Source: Paracoccaceae bacterium (GTDB lineage: Bacteria; Pseudomonadota; Alphaproteobacteria; Rhodobacterales; Rhodobacteraceae). Taken from it: DNA of 64,000 bases. The translations under genes were made by a program, and so were the position numbers. This document shows positions 1-8,332 of this stretch, piece after piece. Location: positions 62,001-126,000 of the forward strand of contig JACKKJ010000006.1 of NCBI GenBank assembly GCA_024236495.1, given 5' to 3'. Every line of letters starts with the position of its first letter. The stretch's first letter is position 1. The notes under the pieces are model-generated. The model was not told the DNA's origin. It saw only the letters and a program-made list of their open reading frames with translations, and ran no database searches.

Positions 1-1
1 G

Positions 2-622
2 GACTTCGACCACGTCGTCTTCTACGGCGCGGGCATGTGCGGCTATGCGGCGGGGGCCTTTTCCGTCGCGGCGCCAGGCGCGACCGTGATCCTGATCCAG
101 CCGCAGGCAACGCTCGATCCACGCCTCACTGGCTGGGATCCCCGCTTTGTCGAAATGCGCCGGACCTCGTTCACCGACCGCTACGGCTTTGCCCCCGACA
201 TGACCGAAGGCGCCGGTCCGGTCTATGTGATCTACGACCCCGAACAGGCGCTAGACGCGATGCATGCGGCGCTTTTCGCGCGGTCCTATACGACGCTGCT
301 GCCCTGCCCGAACCTTGGCCGGGATGTCGCCGGGGCGCTTGACGGCATGCGTATCCTGCCCTCGATCCTGACGGCGGCGGGCACCGGCGCCTTCGACGCG
401 CGGCTCTTCTGGACCTTCTACAGGTCGCGGCGCAACCACCTGCCCTATCTCAAGTCGCTGATGACGCGGCTTGACCGCGACGGGCGGCCCTATCTGAACG
501 CGCTCTTGTGCAGCAACGTCGCCCAGCGGCTTGACGCGCCCGATTTCGCCCGCCGCCTGGCCGAGGCGGAGGCGGAGCTGATCCGCGCGGGGGTGCCCTT
601 TCCGCCGCTGGCGACGGCCTGA
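2..622 (+). CDS. 3' part of an uncharacterised protein (truncated by window start)
   Basis: The reading frame is open from base 2, with no start, so only the C-terminal 206 residues are visible. The visible part begins with a beta-strand followed by a glycine-rich turn (FYGAGMCGYAAGAFS) and a second hydrophobic strand (ATVILIQPQATLDPR), which resembles an alpha/beta fold with a nucleotide-like turn. No catalytic motif is recognised. The first ATG in the window (base 35) lies inside the conserved-looking glycine-rich segment and is very unlikely to be the true start. It ends three bases before the stop of the convergent lipoprotein gene. Homologues in this family may carry sulfotransferase or PAPS-reductase-like labels, but I cannot confirm that from this fragment. 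Confidence 0.6.
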   Translation, partial: DFDHVVFYGAGMCGYAAGAFSVAAPGATVILIQPQATLDPRLTGWDPRFVEMRRTSFTDRYGFAPDMTEGAGPVYVIYDPEQALDAMHAALFARSYTTLLPCPNLGRDVAGALDGMRILPSILTAAGTGAFDARLFWTFYRSRRNHLPYLKSLMTRLDRDGRPYLNALLCSNVAQRLDAPDFARRLAEAEAELIRAGVPFPPLATA

Positions 623-625
623 CCC

Positions 626-931
626 TCAGCAGCGATAGGCCTTGGCGTGCAGCTTGTAGATGTCCGCGCCGGGCGTCGCCTGATCGAACACGACCGTATT
701 GGCACCCGAATCCTGCGCATCGGCCATGATCGTGTTGCGCGCGTATTTCAGCGCCTCCTGCCCCAGGACCGGCCCATAGAGCGACGGGCGCATGGAAATG
801 TCGCTGATGTAGTGGCAGGCCAGAACGTCACCCGCCGTCGCCTCCCGCACGCCCGAGACGCCGGTGAACCCCGGATCGCTGGTGCATCCCGCCAGGGCCA
901 GAACCCCGGCCAGCATTGCCTGACTGCGCAT
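626..931 (-). CDS. Small lipoprotein, DUF4156-like
   Basis: A 101-residue protein with a short hydrophobic signal and lipobox (MLAGVLALAGCTSD), so it should be processed by signal peptidase II and anchored to a membrane. The mature part ends with a pattern typical of DUF4156-like lipoproteins: ...A.DSGANTVVFDQ...Y.L.AKAYRC, with an internal cysteine (LACHY) that could pair with the C-terminal one. I chose the ATG at 931 because it begins the signal peptide and has an AGGAAAGGG ribosome-binding site. An upstream in-frame start would add about 25 arginine-rich residues ahead of the signal. Function unknown. Confidence 0.7.
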   Translation of the reverse strand: MRSQAMLAGVLALAGCTSDPGFTGVSGVREATAGDVLACHYISDISMRPSLYGPVLGQEALKYARNTIMADAQDSGANTVVFDQATPGADIYKLHAKAYRC

Positions 932-1047
932 TTTCTGCCCTTTCCTCGTACCGACGGTCGCTGCCGCCTTGGGGCGCAGTTTCGCAAGGCCGACCCGCCC
1001 GCGCAAGCATCCGCGCGGGGCGACCCCGCCGATCGGCGGGAAGCGAC

Positions 1048-1908
1048 CTATGCCGCCCCTTCGACCGCGCGCCGATAAAGGTGCCAGCTTGCGTGCCCAA
1101 GGACCGGCAAGGCCACCGCCAGCCCCAGGAACAGCGGCACAGTCCCGAGCGCAAGCAGGGCCGCAACGATCGCCCCCCAGACCAGGACAATGCCCGGCGC
1201 GGCGCGGGTCACGCGCCAGGATGTCACGACCGCCCCCGCAAGCCCGACGTCACGGTCCAGAAGCAGGGGAAAGGCGACAATGGTGGTGGCCAGCACCACG
1301 GCGGCAAAGACCGCGCCCACCGGAATGCCGATCGCGATCATCGTCCAGCCCGCCCCGGTCGTCAGTACCTCGCGGGCAAAGACCGCCGCGCTGGCCGGAA
1401 TCTCGGGCCCCATCGTGGCCTGGAAAATGAAGTAGGCGGTCAGGAGCCAGCCGAAGAAGACCGCCGCCAGCATCATCGCGCCGACGAACATCACCCCGAA
1501 CGCGGGCGAGGTCAGGACCCGCAGGCCATCCAGCCAGCCGGCGGGCAGCCCCGCCTCGCGCCGCCGGCTCATCTCGTAAAAGCCGATGGCGGCGGCGGGC
1601 CCGATCAGGGCAAAGCCGGAGGCGATGGGAAAGATCAGGTGCAAAAGCGCCCCGTGCCAGGCCGCCCAGACAAGGCAGGCCCCCGCGACCGGGTATAGAA
1701 GCGCCGCCGCGATCACATCGGTGCGCAGCGCGCCGAAATCGCGCAGGCCAAGCCGCAGCGCCATGCGCAGATCCGCGGCGGTCAGGGCACGCACCTTCGG
1801 CAGATCGCCCGTCCCGCCCATGCGCCGCGTCACGCCGGCGACATCGCCGCCCGCGGCACCCAGCTGCCTTATCCCCCAGCTGATGGGGTTGCCGATCGTC
1901 TGGACCAT
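1048..1908 (-). CDS. DUF2189 integral membrane protein
   Basis: A 286-residue protein opening with MVQTIGNPISWGIRQ and followed by about six hydrophobic segments (from residue ~63 to ~275), including pairs such as DVIAAALLYPVAGACLVWAAW and FPIASGFALIGPAAAIGFYEMSRRRE. The arrangement and the FYEMSRRRE motif after the second helix match the DUF2189 family of inner-membrane proteins, whose function is unknown. The start has a GGAGG ribosome-binding site. It is divergent from pyrC with about 185 bases between them, so the two have separate promoters. Confidence 0.78.
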   Translation of the reverse strand: MVQTIGNPISWGIRQLGAAGGDVAGVTRRMGGTGDLPKVRALTAADLRMALRLGLRDFGALRTDVIAAALLYPVAGACLVWAAWHGALLHLIFPIASGFALIGPAAAIGFYEMSRRREAGLPAGWLDGLRVLTSPAFGVMFVGAMMLAAVFFGWLLTAYFIFQATMGPEIPASAAVFAREVLTTGAGWTMIAIGIPVGAVFAAVVLATTIVAFPLLLDRDVGLAGAVVTSWRVTRAAPGIVLVWGAIVAALLALGTVPLFLGLAVALPVLGHASWHLYRRAVEGAA

Positions 1909-2093
1909 GACATACCTCCGTCCTTTCGGGTTCAGCGACGGACAGACCGGCCGGCCAGGGGCGCACCCGCCAGAGGGGGGGCGGCGTCCGGGGCGGTTCC
2001 GGTGGGCCGCCGCGATCCGCCGATCCTATCACGAAACCCGCCGCCCGCCGCAGCACGATTGCGCGACCGCCCGCAACGGTGTAGGGCCGGGCC

Positions 2094-3137
2094 ATGACCC
2101 AGACCCTCACGCTTCGCCGCCCCGACGACATGCACCTGCACCTGCGCGACGGCGCGATGCTGGCGGCGGTCCTGCCCGAAACCGCGCGCCACTTCGCCCG
2201 CGCGATCATCATGCCGAACCTCGTGCCGCCGGTGGTCACCGGGGCCGAGGCCGCCGCCTACCGCGACCGGATCCTGGCCTGCCTGCCCGAAGGCATGGCG
2301 TTCGAACCCCTGATGACGCTTTACCTGACCGAGGCGACGGACCCCGCCGACGTGGCCGCCGCCCATGCCTCGGGCCTCGTCAAGGCGGTCAAGCTCTACC
2401 CGGCCGGCGCCACCACCAACTCTGCCTCGGGGGTGCGCGATTTCGACAAGGTGCGCGCCGTGCTAGAGACCATGGCCGAGATCGGCCTGCCGCTGTGCGT
2501 CCACGGCGAGGTGACCGACCCCGCGATCGACATCTTCGACCGCGAGGCGGTCTTCATCGACCGCGTGCTCGACCCCGTGCGCCGCGCGACGCCCGGCCTG
2601 CGCGTGGTGATGGAACACATCACCACCAGGGACGGCGTGGACTATGCCCGCTCCGGGGGCGACGACCTGGGCGCCACGATCACCACCCACCACCTGATCA
2701 TCAACCGCAACCACATCCTCGCGGGCGGGATCAAGCCGCACTACTACTGCCTCCCGGTCGCCAAGCGCGAAAGCCACCGCCTGGCGCTGCGCGAGGCCGC
2801 GACCTCGGGCGAGGCGCGCTTCTTCCTGGGGACCGACAGCGCGCCCCATCCCGACCACCTGAAGGAACATGCCTGCGGCTGCGCGGGCTGTTTCACCGCG
2901 ACGAACACCATGCCGCTTCTCGCCCATGTGTTCGAGGAAGAGCGCGCACTCGACCGGCTGGAGGCTTTCGCGTCCCTGAACGGCGCGGCCTTCTACCGCC
3001 TGCCGCCGAACGCCGGTCGCCTTGTGCTCGAAAAGACCGCGGACCCGGCCGAATGGCCCGACAAGATCGGTCGCGAAGCCGGTCCGGTGACGGTTTTCAA
3101 TCCCGGCTTCCCGGTCTATTGGCATGTAAAGGACTGA
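2094..3137 (+). CDS. pyrC: Dihydroorotase, class II
   Basis: Converts N-carbamoyl-aspartate to dihydroorotate, the third step of pyrimidine synthesis, in the cytoplasm. The 347-residue length fits class II enzymes. All metal-site motifs are present: DMHLHLRDG (His14, His16), the lysine that becomes carboxylated in VKAVKLYPAGATTNS (Lys100), CVHGEV and VMEHITT histidines, and the catalytic aspartate region FLGTDSAPHP. The C-terminal HACGCAGCFTA stretch is also typical of this class. pyrE follows 105 bases downstream on the same strand, separated by a perfect inverted repeat. Confidence 0.97.
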   Translation: MTQTLTLRRPDDMHLHLRDGAMLAAVLPETARHFARAIIMPNLVPPVVTGAEAAAYRDRILACLPEGMAFEPLMTLYLTEATDPADVAAAHASGLVKAVKLYPAGATTNSASGVRDFDKVRAVLETMAEIGLPLCVHGEVTDPAIDIFDREAVFIDRVLDPVRRATPGLRVVMEHITTRDGVDYARSGGDDLGATITTHHLIINRNHILAGGIKPHYYCLPVAKRESHRLALREAATSGEARFFLGTDSAPHPDHLKEHACGCAGCFTATNTMPLLAHVFEEERALDRLEAFASLNGAAFYRLPPNAGRLVLEKTADPAEWPDKIGREAGPVTVFNPGFPVYWHVKD

Positions 3138-3140
3138 CCC

Positions 3141-3223
3141 TTCATCTTGCCCCAAATACCTCCGCCGGAGGCTCCCGGCCCCGCCGCCGGACGCTCCGCG
3201 GGAGGTATTTGGGGCAAGATGAA
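3141..3223. repeat. Perfect 23-bp inverted repeat between pyrC and pyrE, dispersed-repeat family
   Basis: The left arm (3141-3163, starting TTCATCTTGCCCCAAATACC) and the right arm (3201-3223) are exact reverse complements around a 37-base G+C-rich centre. Each arm is also a copy of a dispersed intergenic motif found at five further places in this window (near 9.5, 29.2, 37.9, 41.9 and 47.7 kb). As RNA it would form a very stable hairpin between pyrC and pyrE, which might end or attenuate transcription or protect the upstream message. There is no U-tract, so a standard intrinsic terminator is uncertain. Confidence 0.85.
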
Positions 3224-3242
3224 ATGCACGAAAGGACACGAC

Positions 3243-3923
3243 ATGATCCCCTCATCCTTCCCCCCGAAAGAAGAGATCGCCCGCCTGACGGCGCGGATGC
3301 TTCTTGAGATCCGGGCCGTGCATTTCAACGCGCGGGAGCCTTTCACGCTGGCCTCCGGCCTGCCCTCGCCGACCTACATCGACTGCCGCAAGCTGATCTC
3401 CTACCCCCGCATCCGGTCGGCGCTGATGGATTTCCTGGCCGTCACGGTGATGCGTGAAGCCGGGTTCGAGGCGTTCGACAACATCGCCGGCGGCGAGACG
3501 GCGGGCATCCCCTTCGCCGCGATGGTGGCCGAACGGCTGGCGCTGCCGATGACCTATGTCAGGAAGAAGCCCAAGGGCTATGGCCGCAACGCCCGCATCG
3601 AGGGCGCGATGAGCGAGGGCCAGCGCGTGCTCCTGGTCGAGGACCTGACGACCGACGGCGGATCGAAGCTTTCGTTCGTGGATGCGATCCGCGAGACCGG
3701 CGCAAGCTGCGGCCATACCGCGGTGATCTTCTACTACGGCATTTTCCCCGAAACGGTGAAGACCCTCGCCGACCACGGCGTCGCGCTCCATCACCTGTGC
3801 ACCTGGTGGGACGTGCTGGCCGAGGCGCGCGATTCGGGCGCCTTCGACGCCGAGACGCTGGCGGAGGTCGAAGCCTTCCTGCGCGATCCCCGCCCCTGGC
3901 AGGAAGCGCGCAAGAAAGGCTGA
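3243..3923 (+). CDS. pyrE: Orotate phosphoribosyltransferase
   Basis: Adds phosphoribosyl from PRPP to orotate to make OMP. The 226-residue product has the PRPP-binding motif VLLVEDLTTDGGS near residue 120, the flexible-loop lysines in YVRKKPKGYGRNARIEG, and the orotate-side segment FTLASGLPSPTYIDCRKL. I chose the ATG at 3243, preceded by AAAGGA. An earlier in-frame TTG at 3147 would translate the inverted repeat and is not credible. It lies just downstream of pyrC, making a small pyrimidine cluster. Confidence 0.96.
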   Translation: MIPSSFPPKEEIARLTARMLLEIRAVHFNAREPFTLASGLPSPTYIDCRKLISYPRIRSALMDFLAVTVMREAGFEAFDNIAGGETAGIPFAAMVAERLALPMTYVRKKPKGYGRNARIEGAMSEGQRVLLVEDLTTDGGSKLSFVDAIRETGASCGHTAVIFYYGIFPETVKTLADHGVALHHLCTWWDVLAEARDSGAFDAETLAEVEAFLRDPRPWQEARKKG

Positions 3924-3981
3924 CCCCGCCCGCGCGCCGGTCCGGCTTCCGGCGGCGCGCGCGGCGCAGGTGTTGACCTGC

Positions 3982-4025
3982 GCGGCCTGATGGCCGCAAG
4001 ATATGGGATGGCCCGCTTATCCACA
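3982..4025 (+). promoter_or_regulatory. Candidate dnaB control region with a perfect DnaA box
   Basis: In the 179-base gap before dnaB there is an exact TTATCCACA at 4017-4025, the consensus DnaA box, about 78 bases before the dnaB ATG. A second partial site, GTCCACAGG, follows near 4031. Upstream lies a perfect 6-bp inverted repeat GCGGCC-TGAT-GGCCGC (3982-3997), itself just after a TTGACC hexamer (3973-3978). I infer DnaA-linked control of dnaB. One 9-mer can occur by chance, so the link is not proven. Confidence 0.45.
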
Positions 4026-4102
4026 GCGCCGTCCACAGGAATATACAATTTGCGCGGCCTGCGCGGATGGCGCATACCCCTTAGCCGACGACGGGGGACA
4101 GA

Positions 4103-5587
4103 ATGAACGACGTAGCGAAGATTCGGGCCGTGGAGCAGCCGCCCGAACCTGAAACGCTTCCGCACAACATCGAGGCCGAGCAGCAGCTGCTTGGCGCGAT
4201 CCTGACCAACAACGACATCTATGACCGCATCGCATCGCTGGTGAAGGCCGAGCATTTCTTCGAACCGGTCCACCGCCGCGTGTTCGAGATCGCGGTGGCG
4301 CGCATCCAGAAGAACGCGCTTGCCTCTCCGGTCACGCTCAAGGGGTTTCTCGAAGAGGACGAGGGGCTGAAGGAGCTTGGCGGTCCGGCCTATCTGGCGC
4401 GGCTGGCCGGGGCGGCGATTTCGGCCTTCGCGGCGCGCGACTACGCGCAGATGATCTATGAACTGGCGGTCCGGCGCGAACTGATCCGGCTGGGCCAGGA
4501 CATCTCCGACCGCGCCCGCACCATCGAGGTCGAGAACGACCCCAAGGACCAGATCACCGAGGCCGAGCAGCGGCTTTACACGCTGGCCGAACAGGGCACC
4601 GCCGAACGCGGTTTCGTGTCCTTCCTCAAGGCCACGACCGAGGCGGTGCAATCCGCCCTGGCCGCGTATCAGCGCGAAGGATCGCTTTCGGGCGTCTCGA
4701 CCGGGCTGGTCGACCTCGACAAGAAGCTGGGCGGCCTGCATCCCTCTGACCTCCTGATCCTGGCCGGGCGTCCGTCGATGGGCAAGACCTCGCTTGCCAC
4801 CAACATCGCCTTCAACGTCGCCAGGGCCTACCGCAAGGGTCAGCGCCCCGACGGAAGCGAAGGCGCGGTCGAGGGCGGCGTCGTCGGTTTCTTCTCGCTC
4901 GAGATGTCGGCCGAACAGCTGGCCGCGCGGATCCTGTCGGAGGCCTCCGAAGTGCCCTCCGAACAGATCCGCCGCGGCGACATGACCGAGGCCGAATTCC
5001 GCCGCTTCGTCGAGGCGGCCAAGGCGCTGGAGGCCTGCCCGCTTTACATCGACGACACCCCGGCCCTGCCGATCAGCCAGGTGACGGCGCGGTGCCGGCG
5101 GCTCAAGCGCACCCACGGGCTTGACGTGGTCATCGTCGACTATCTGCAGCTTCTGCGCGGCACCGGGCGAGGCGACAACCGCGTGCAGGAGATTGCCGAG
5201 ATCTCCATGGGCCTCAAGGCCCTGGCCAAGGAACTCAGCATCCCGGTCATCGCCCTGTCGCAGCTGTCGCGCCAGGTCGAAAGCCGCGAGGACAAGCGCC
5301 CGCAACTGTCGGACCTTCGCGAAAGCGGCTCGATCGAACAGGACGCCGACGTTGTGATGTTCGTCTTCCGCGAGGAGTATTACAAGGAACGCGAGAAACC
5401 CGGCGACCACGACCTGGAAGGCATGGCCAAGTGGCAAGAGGTGATGGAACAGGTCCACGGCAAGGCCGAGGTCATCATCGGCAAGCAGCGCCACGGCCCG
5501 ATCGGCACGGTGGAACTGTCGTTCGAGGGCCGCTTCACCCGGTTCGGCAACCTCGTGAAGCCCTGGCAGGGCGACGGCGGGTTCTGA
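4103..5587 (+). CDS. dnaB: Replicative DNA helicase DnaB
   Basis: The ring helicase that unwinds DNA ahead of the replication fork. The 494-residue protein has the N-terminal helical domain (PHNIEAEQQLLGAIL near residues 20-40), a linker, then the RecA-like domain with Walker A AGRPSMGKTSLA (about residue 220), the FFSLEMSAEQL motif, Walker B VVIVDYLQLL, and the DNA-binding and arginine-finger segments LRESGSIEQDAD and GKQRHGPIGTVEL. There is no intein. It ends 54 bases before the next gene on the same strand. Confidence 0.97.
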   Translation: MNDVAKIRAVEQPPEPETLPHNIEAEQQLLGAILTNNDIYDRIASLVKAEHFFEPVHRRVFEIAVARIQKNALASPVTLKGFLEEDEGLKELGGPAYLARLAGAAISAFAARDYAQMIYELAVRRELIRLGQDISDRARTIEVENDPKDQITEAEQRLYTLAEQGTAERGFVSFLKATTEAVQSALAAYQREGSLSGVSTGLVDLDKKLGGLHPSDLLILAGRPSMGKTSLATNIAFNVARAYRKGQRPDGSEGAVEGGVVGFFSLEMSAEQLAARILSEASEVPSEQIRRGDMTEAEFRRFVEAAKALEACPLYIDDTPALPISQVTARCRRLKRTHGLDVVIVDYLQLLRGTGRGDNRVQEIAEISMGLKALAKELSIPVIALSQLSRQVESREDKRPQLSDLRESGSIEQDADVVMFVFREEYYKEREKPGDHDLEGMAKWQEVMEQVHGKAEVIIGKQRHGPIGTVELSFEGRFTRFGNLVKPWQGDGGF

Positions 5588-5641
5588 GACCCCGCGCGAA
5601 TGTGACTGGACAGGCGCGCCCGCGCTGCGCGACGCTTTGTC

Positions 5642-6424
5642 ATGCGCCTGGCTGCCCTGTTCTTGCTGCTGATGTCCTGCGTGCCCCTGCGCGCGGAGGA
5701 AGTCGATCTTGAGCTTCTGCTGCTGGTCGATGTCTCCCGCTCCATGTCCGCGGAGGAGCTTGAGATCCAGCGTCAGGGCTATGCCCGCGCGCTGACCAGC
5801 GATCCGGTGGCCGCGGCGCTTGGCCGGTCGCTGACCGGGCGGATCGCGCTTGCCTACGTCGAATGGGCGGGCGAACACCGGCAGACGATCCGCCACGACT
5901 GGGCCCTGATCACCGGGCGCGAGGATCTGGAGGCCTTTGCCTGGCGGCTCCTGCAGGCGCGCACCGTCACCCAAAGCCGCACCTCGATCTCCTCTGCCCT
6001 GCGCTTCGGCGCCTTCCTTCTCGGGGCGAACGGTTACGAGGGGCTGAGACGGGTCATCGACATCTCGGGCGATGGGCCGAACAACCAGGGCGGGCTTGTC
6101 ACCCTTGCCCGCGACGAGGTTGTGGCCGAGGGCATCACCATCAACGGCCTGCCGCTGATGACCCATGACCTGCAGGGCGCGCGCTGGCGGCTTGAGGATC
6201 TGGATGTCTACTACAGCCGCTGCGTCATCGGCGGCCCGGGGGCCTTTGTCGTGCCGGTGACGGAGTGGCGCGACTTCACCGCCGCGATCACCCGCAAGCT
6301 GGTCCTGGAGATCGCCGGCACTCCGGCCGAGCGGGTCTACCGCGCCCAGGCCCCGGCCCCCTACGATTGCGAGATCGGCGAGAAGATGTGGCGCGACAAC
6401 CGGCGCTTCGACGACATGCCCTGA
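5642..6424 (+). CDS. DUF1194 secreted protein with a von Willebrand factor A-like fold
   Basis: A 260-residue protein with a cleavable signal peptide (MRLAALFLLLMSCVPLRAEE) that directs it to the periplasm. The mature part starts with a hydrophobic strand and a MIDAS-type metal motif, LLLVDVSRSMS (DxSxS), and continues with YVEWAG, the ISSALRFGAFLL helix and VIDISGDGPNNQGG, which together are characteristic of DUF1194. Such proteins probably bind a metal and a partner protein, but no substrate is known. It lies between dnaB and alr with no overlap, and no joint role is evident. Confidence 0.85.
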   Translation: MRLAALFLLLMSCVPLRAEEVDLELLLLVDVSRSMSAEELEIQRQGYARALTSDPVAAALGRSLTGRIALAYVEWAGEHRQTIRHDWALITGREDLEAFAWRLLQARTVTQSRTSISSALRFGAFLLGANGYEGLRRVIDISGDGPNNQGGLVTLARDEVVAEGITINGLPLMTHDLQGARWRLEDLDVYYSRCVIGGPGAFVVPVTEWRDFTAAITRKLVLEIAGTPAERVYRAQAPAPYDCEIGEKMWRDNRRFDDMP

Positions 6425-6503
6425 CGGCGGGCGACACGGGCAGCGCAAGATCGCGGGGGCAAACCGCTTGCCACGGGCGGGCGCGCCTGCGAAAACACCC
6501 GCC

Positions 6504-7550
6504 ATGACCCGCGCCAGCCTGACCATCGACCTTGACGCCCTCGCTGCCAACTGGCGCGCGCTGGCCCGCCTTTCGGGCGGGGCCGAGGCCGGGGCCGTCG
6601 TCAAGGCTGACGCCTACGGGTTGGGGGCGGCGCGCGTCGCTGCCCGGCTTGCGCAAGAGGGCGCGCACAGTTTCTTCGTGGCCGAGGCGCAGGAGGGCGC
6701 CGCGCTGCGGCCGGCGGTCGGCCCGCTGGCCGACATCTACGTCTTTTCCGGCCATATGGCGGGCGATGCCGATGCGATCGCCGCCGCCGCGCTGATCCCG
6801 CTTGTCAATTCCGCCGAACAGGCGAACCGCCATCTTGCCGCCCTGCCCGGCCATCCCTTCGGCCTGCAGCTCGACACCGGGATGAACCGGCTTGGCATGG
6901 AAGCCGACGACTGGCAGGCGCTTGCGCCCGACCTCCTGGCCCGCGCCCCCCGGCTCCTGATGTCGCACCTGGCTTGCGCCGACGAGCCCGCCCACCCGAT
7001 GAACGCCCGCCAGCTCGCCGAGTTTCGCCGCATGACCGACGGCGCCGGCCCTCGCCGGTCGCTCGCGGCGACGGGGGGCATCCTTCTGGGCGCGGACTAC
7101 CATTTCGACCTGACCCGGCCGGGCATCGGCAGCTATGGCGGCCAACCCTTCGGCGCGGCGCGGCCGGTCGTCCGGCTGGCGCTGCCGGTCATCCAGGTCC
7201 GGGCCGTCGCGGCCGGCGAAACCGTTGGCTACGGCAACAGCTGGACGGCCGCCCGCCCCTCGCGCATCGCCACCATCGCCGCCGGCTATGCCGACGGGCT
7301 CTTGCGCGCGATGACCGGGCGCGGCCAGCTTTTCGCGGGCGACAGGCCGTGCCCTCTCGCCGGGCGCGTGTCGATGGATCTGATGGGCGTCGATGTCACC
7401 GACCTGCCCGAGGTGCCCGACACGCTCGACATCCTGTGCCCCGCGCAGGGCGTCGACCGCCTCGCCGAGGCGGCCGGGACCATCGGCTACGAGATCCTCA
7501 CATCGCTCGGCGCGCGCTATGTCCGCCACTACAGCGGAGACGGCGCATGA
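6504..7550 (+). CDS. alr: Alanine racemase
   Basis: Interconverts L- and D-alanine using PLP, supplying D-alanine for peptidoglycan. The 348-residue protein has the PLP lysine in GAVVKADAYGLG (Lys34), LQLDTGMNRLGM, the catalytic tyrosine region VGYGNSW, GYADG, and the C-terminal AGRVSMDLMGVDVT. I chose ATG 6504, which starts MTRASLTIDLDALAANW at the family position. The ATG at 6468 would add 12 unrelated residues. The stop codon overlaps the mlaE start (ATGA), so the two are translationally coupled. Confidence 0.96.
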   Translation: MTRASLTIDLDALAANWRALARLSGGAEAGAVVKADAYGLGAARVAARLAQEGAHSFFVAEAQEGAALRPAVGPLADIYVFSGHMAGDADAIAAAALIPLVNSAEQANRHLAALPGHPFGLQLDTGMNRLGMEADDWQALAPDLLARAPRLLMSHLACADEPAHPMNARQLAEFRRMTDGAGPRRSLAATGGILLGADYHFDLTRPGIGSYGGQPFGAARPVVRLALPVIQVRAVAAGETVGYGNSWTAARPSRIATIAAGYADGLLRAMTGRGQLFAGDRPCPLAGRVSMDLMGVDVTDLPEVPDTLDILCPAQGVDRLAEAAGTIGYEILTSLGARYVRHYSGDGA

Positions 7551-8332
7551 CCCTGATCTTCGCCCCCCTCAGGGGCATCGGACGCACCACGCTTGCCGCG
7601 TTCGCCGCGATCGGCCGGATCGCGATCTTCGCGGCCTCGGCGGTCAGCCATATCCTGCGCCCGCCCTTCTACCCGAAGGAATTCGTGCAAGCCATTTTTC
7701 ACATTGGCTATTTCAGTCTTCCGGTCGTCGGCATGACGGCTCTGTTCACCGGCGGCGCGCTGGCCTTGCAGATCTATTCCGGCGGTGCGCGGTTTTCGGC
7801 GGAAACCGTCGTGCCTTCCATCGTCGCCATCGGCATGGTGCGCGAACTTGGCCCGGTTCTGGGCGGGCTGATGGTCGCCGCGCGCGTCGCCTCCTCCATC
7901 GCGGCAGAGGTGGGCACGATGAAGGTCACCGAACAGATCGACGCGCTGGTGACGCTGTCCACCCATCCGATGAAGTACCTGACCGCGCCGCGCGTCCTGG
8001 CCGCGACGCTGGCGGTGCCGGTCCTTGTCGCGGTGGGCGACAGCATCGGCATCTTCGGCGGCTATCTTGTGGGTGTGAACCGGCTGGGCTTCAATCCCGC
8101 GACCTACCTCAAGAACACCCGCGATTTCCTAGAGGTCTGGGACATCGTGTCGGGCCTGTGGAAGGGCGCGGCCTTCGGCTTCATCGTCGCGGTGACGGGC
8201 TGCTATTACGGGATGAACTCGGGCCGTGGCGCGCAAGGCGTGGGCCGCGCGACCAAGGCCGCGGTCGTCGCCGCCTCGGTCCTGATCCTCGCCACGAACT
8301 ACATCCTGACAGAGGTCTTCTTCTCGGCATGA
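7547..8332 (+). CDS. mlaE: MlaE-type ABC transporter permease
   Basis: Inner-membrane permease of the MlaFEDB-type system, which moves phospholipids between the two membranes to keep the outer membrane asymmetric. The 261-residue protein shows the family motifs: FYPKEFVQAIFHIGYFSLPVVGMTALF, then GMVRELGPVLGGLMVAARVASSIAAEVGTMKVTEQIDAL, the signature loop. Three or more hydrophobic segments follow. It starts inside the alr stop codon and ends inside the mlaF start (both ATGA overlaps). No mlaD-like substrate-binding gene follows, which is unusual for an Mla cluster. Confidence 0.93.
   Translation: MTLIFAPLRGIGRTTLAAFAAIGRIAIFAASAVSHILRPPFYPKEFVQAIFHIGYFSLPVVGMTALFTGGALALQIYSGGARFSAETVVPSIVAIGMVRELGPVLGGLMVAARVASSIAAEVGTMKVTEQIDALVTLSTHPMKYLTAPRVLAATLAVPVLVAVGDSIGIFGGYLVGVNRLGFNPATYLKNTRDFLEVWDIVSGLWKGAAFGFIVAVTGCYYGMNSGRGAQGVGRATKAAVVAASVLILATNYILTEVFFSA

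Noticed and set aside
3927..3966. Terminator after pyrE
   Set aside because: A G+C-rich imperfect inverted repeat is present but there is no T-tract, so it is not called.
3791..6604. Very long open frame on the minus strand opposite dnaB (about 937 residues)
   Set aside because: It is antisense to dnaB and the DUF1194 gene, composed of arginine/alanine-rich nonsense with no domain, and is an effect of high G+C codon bias.
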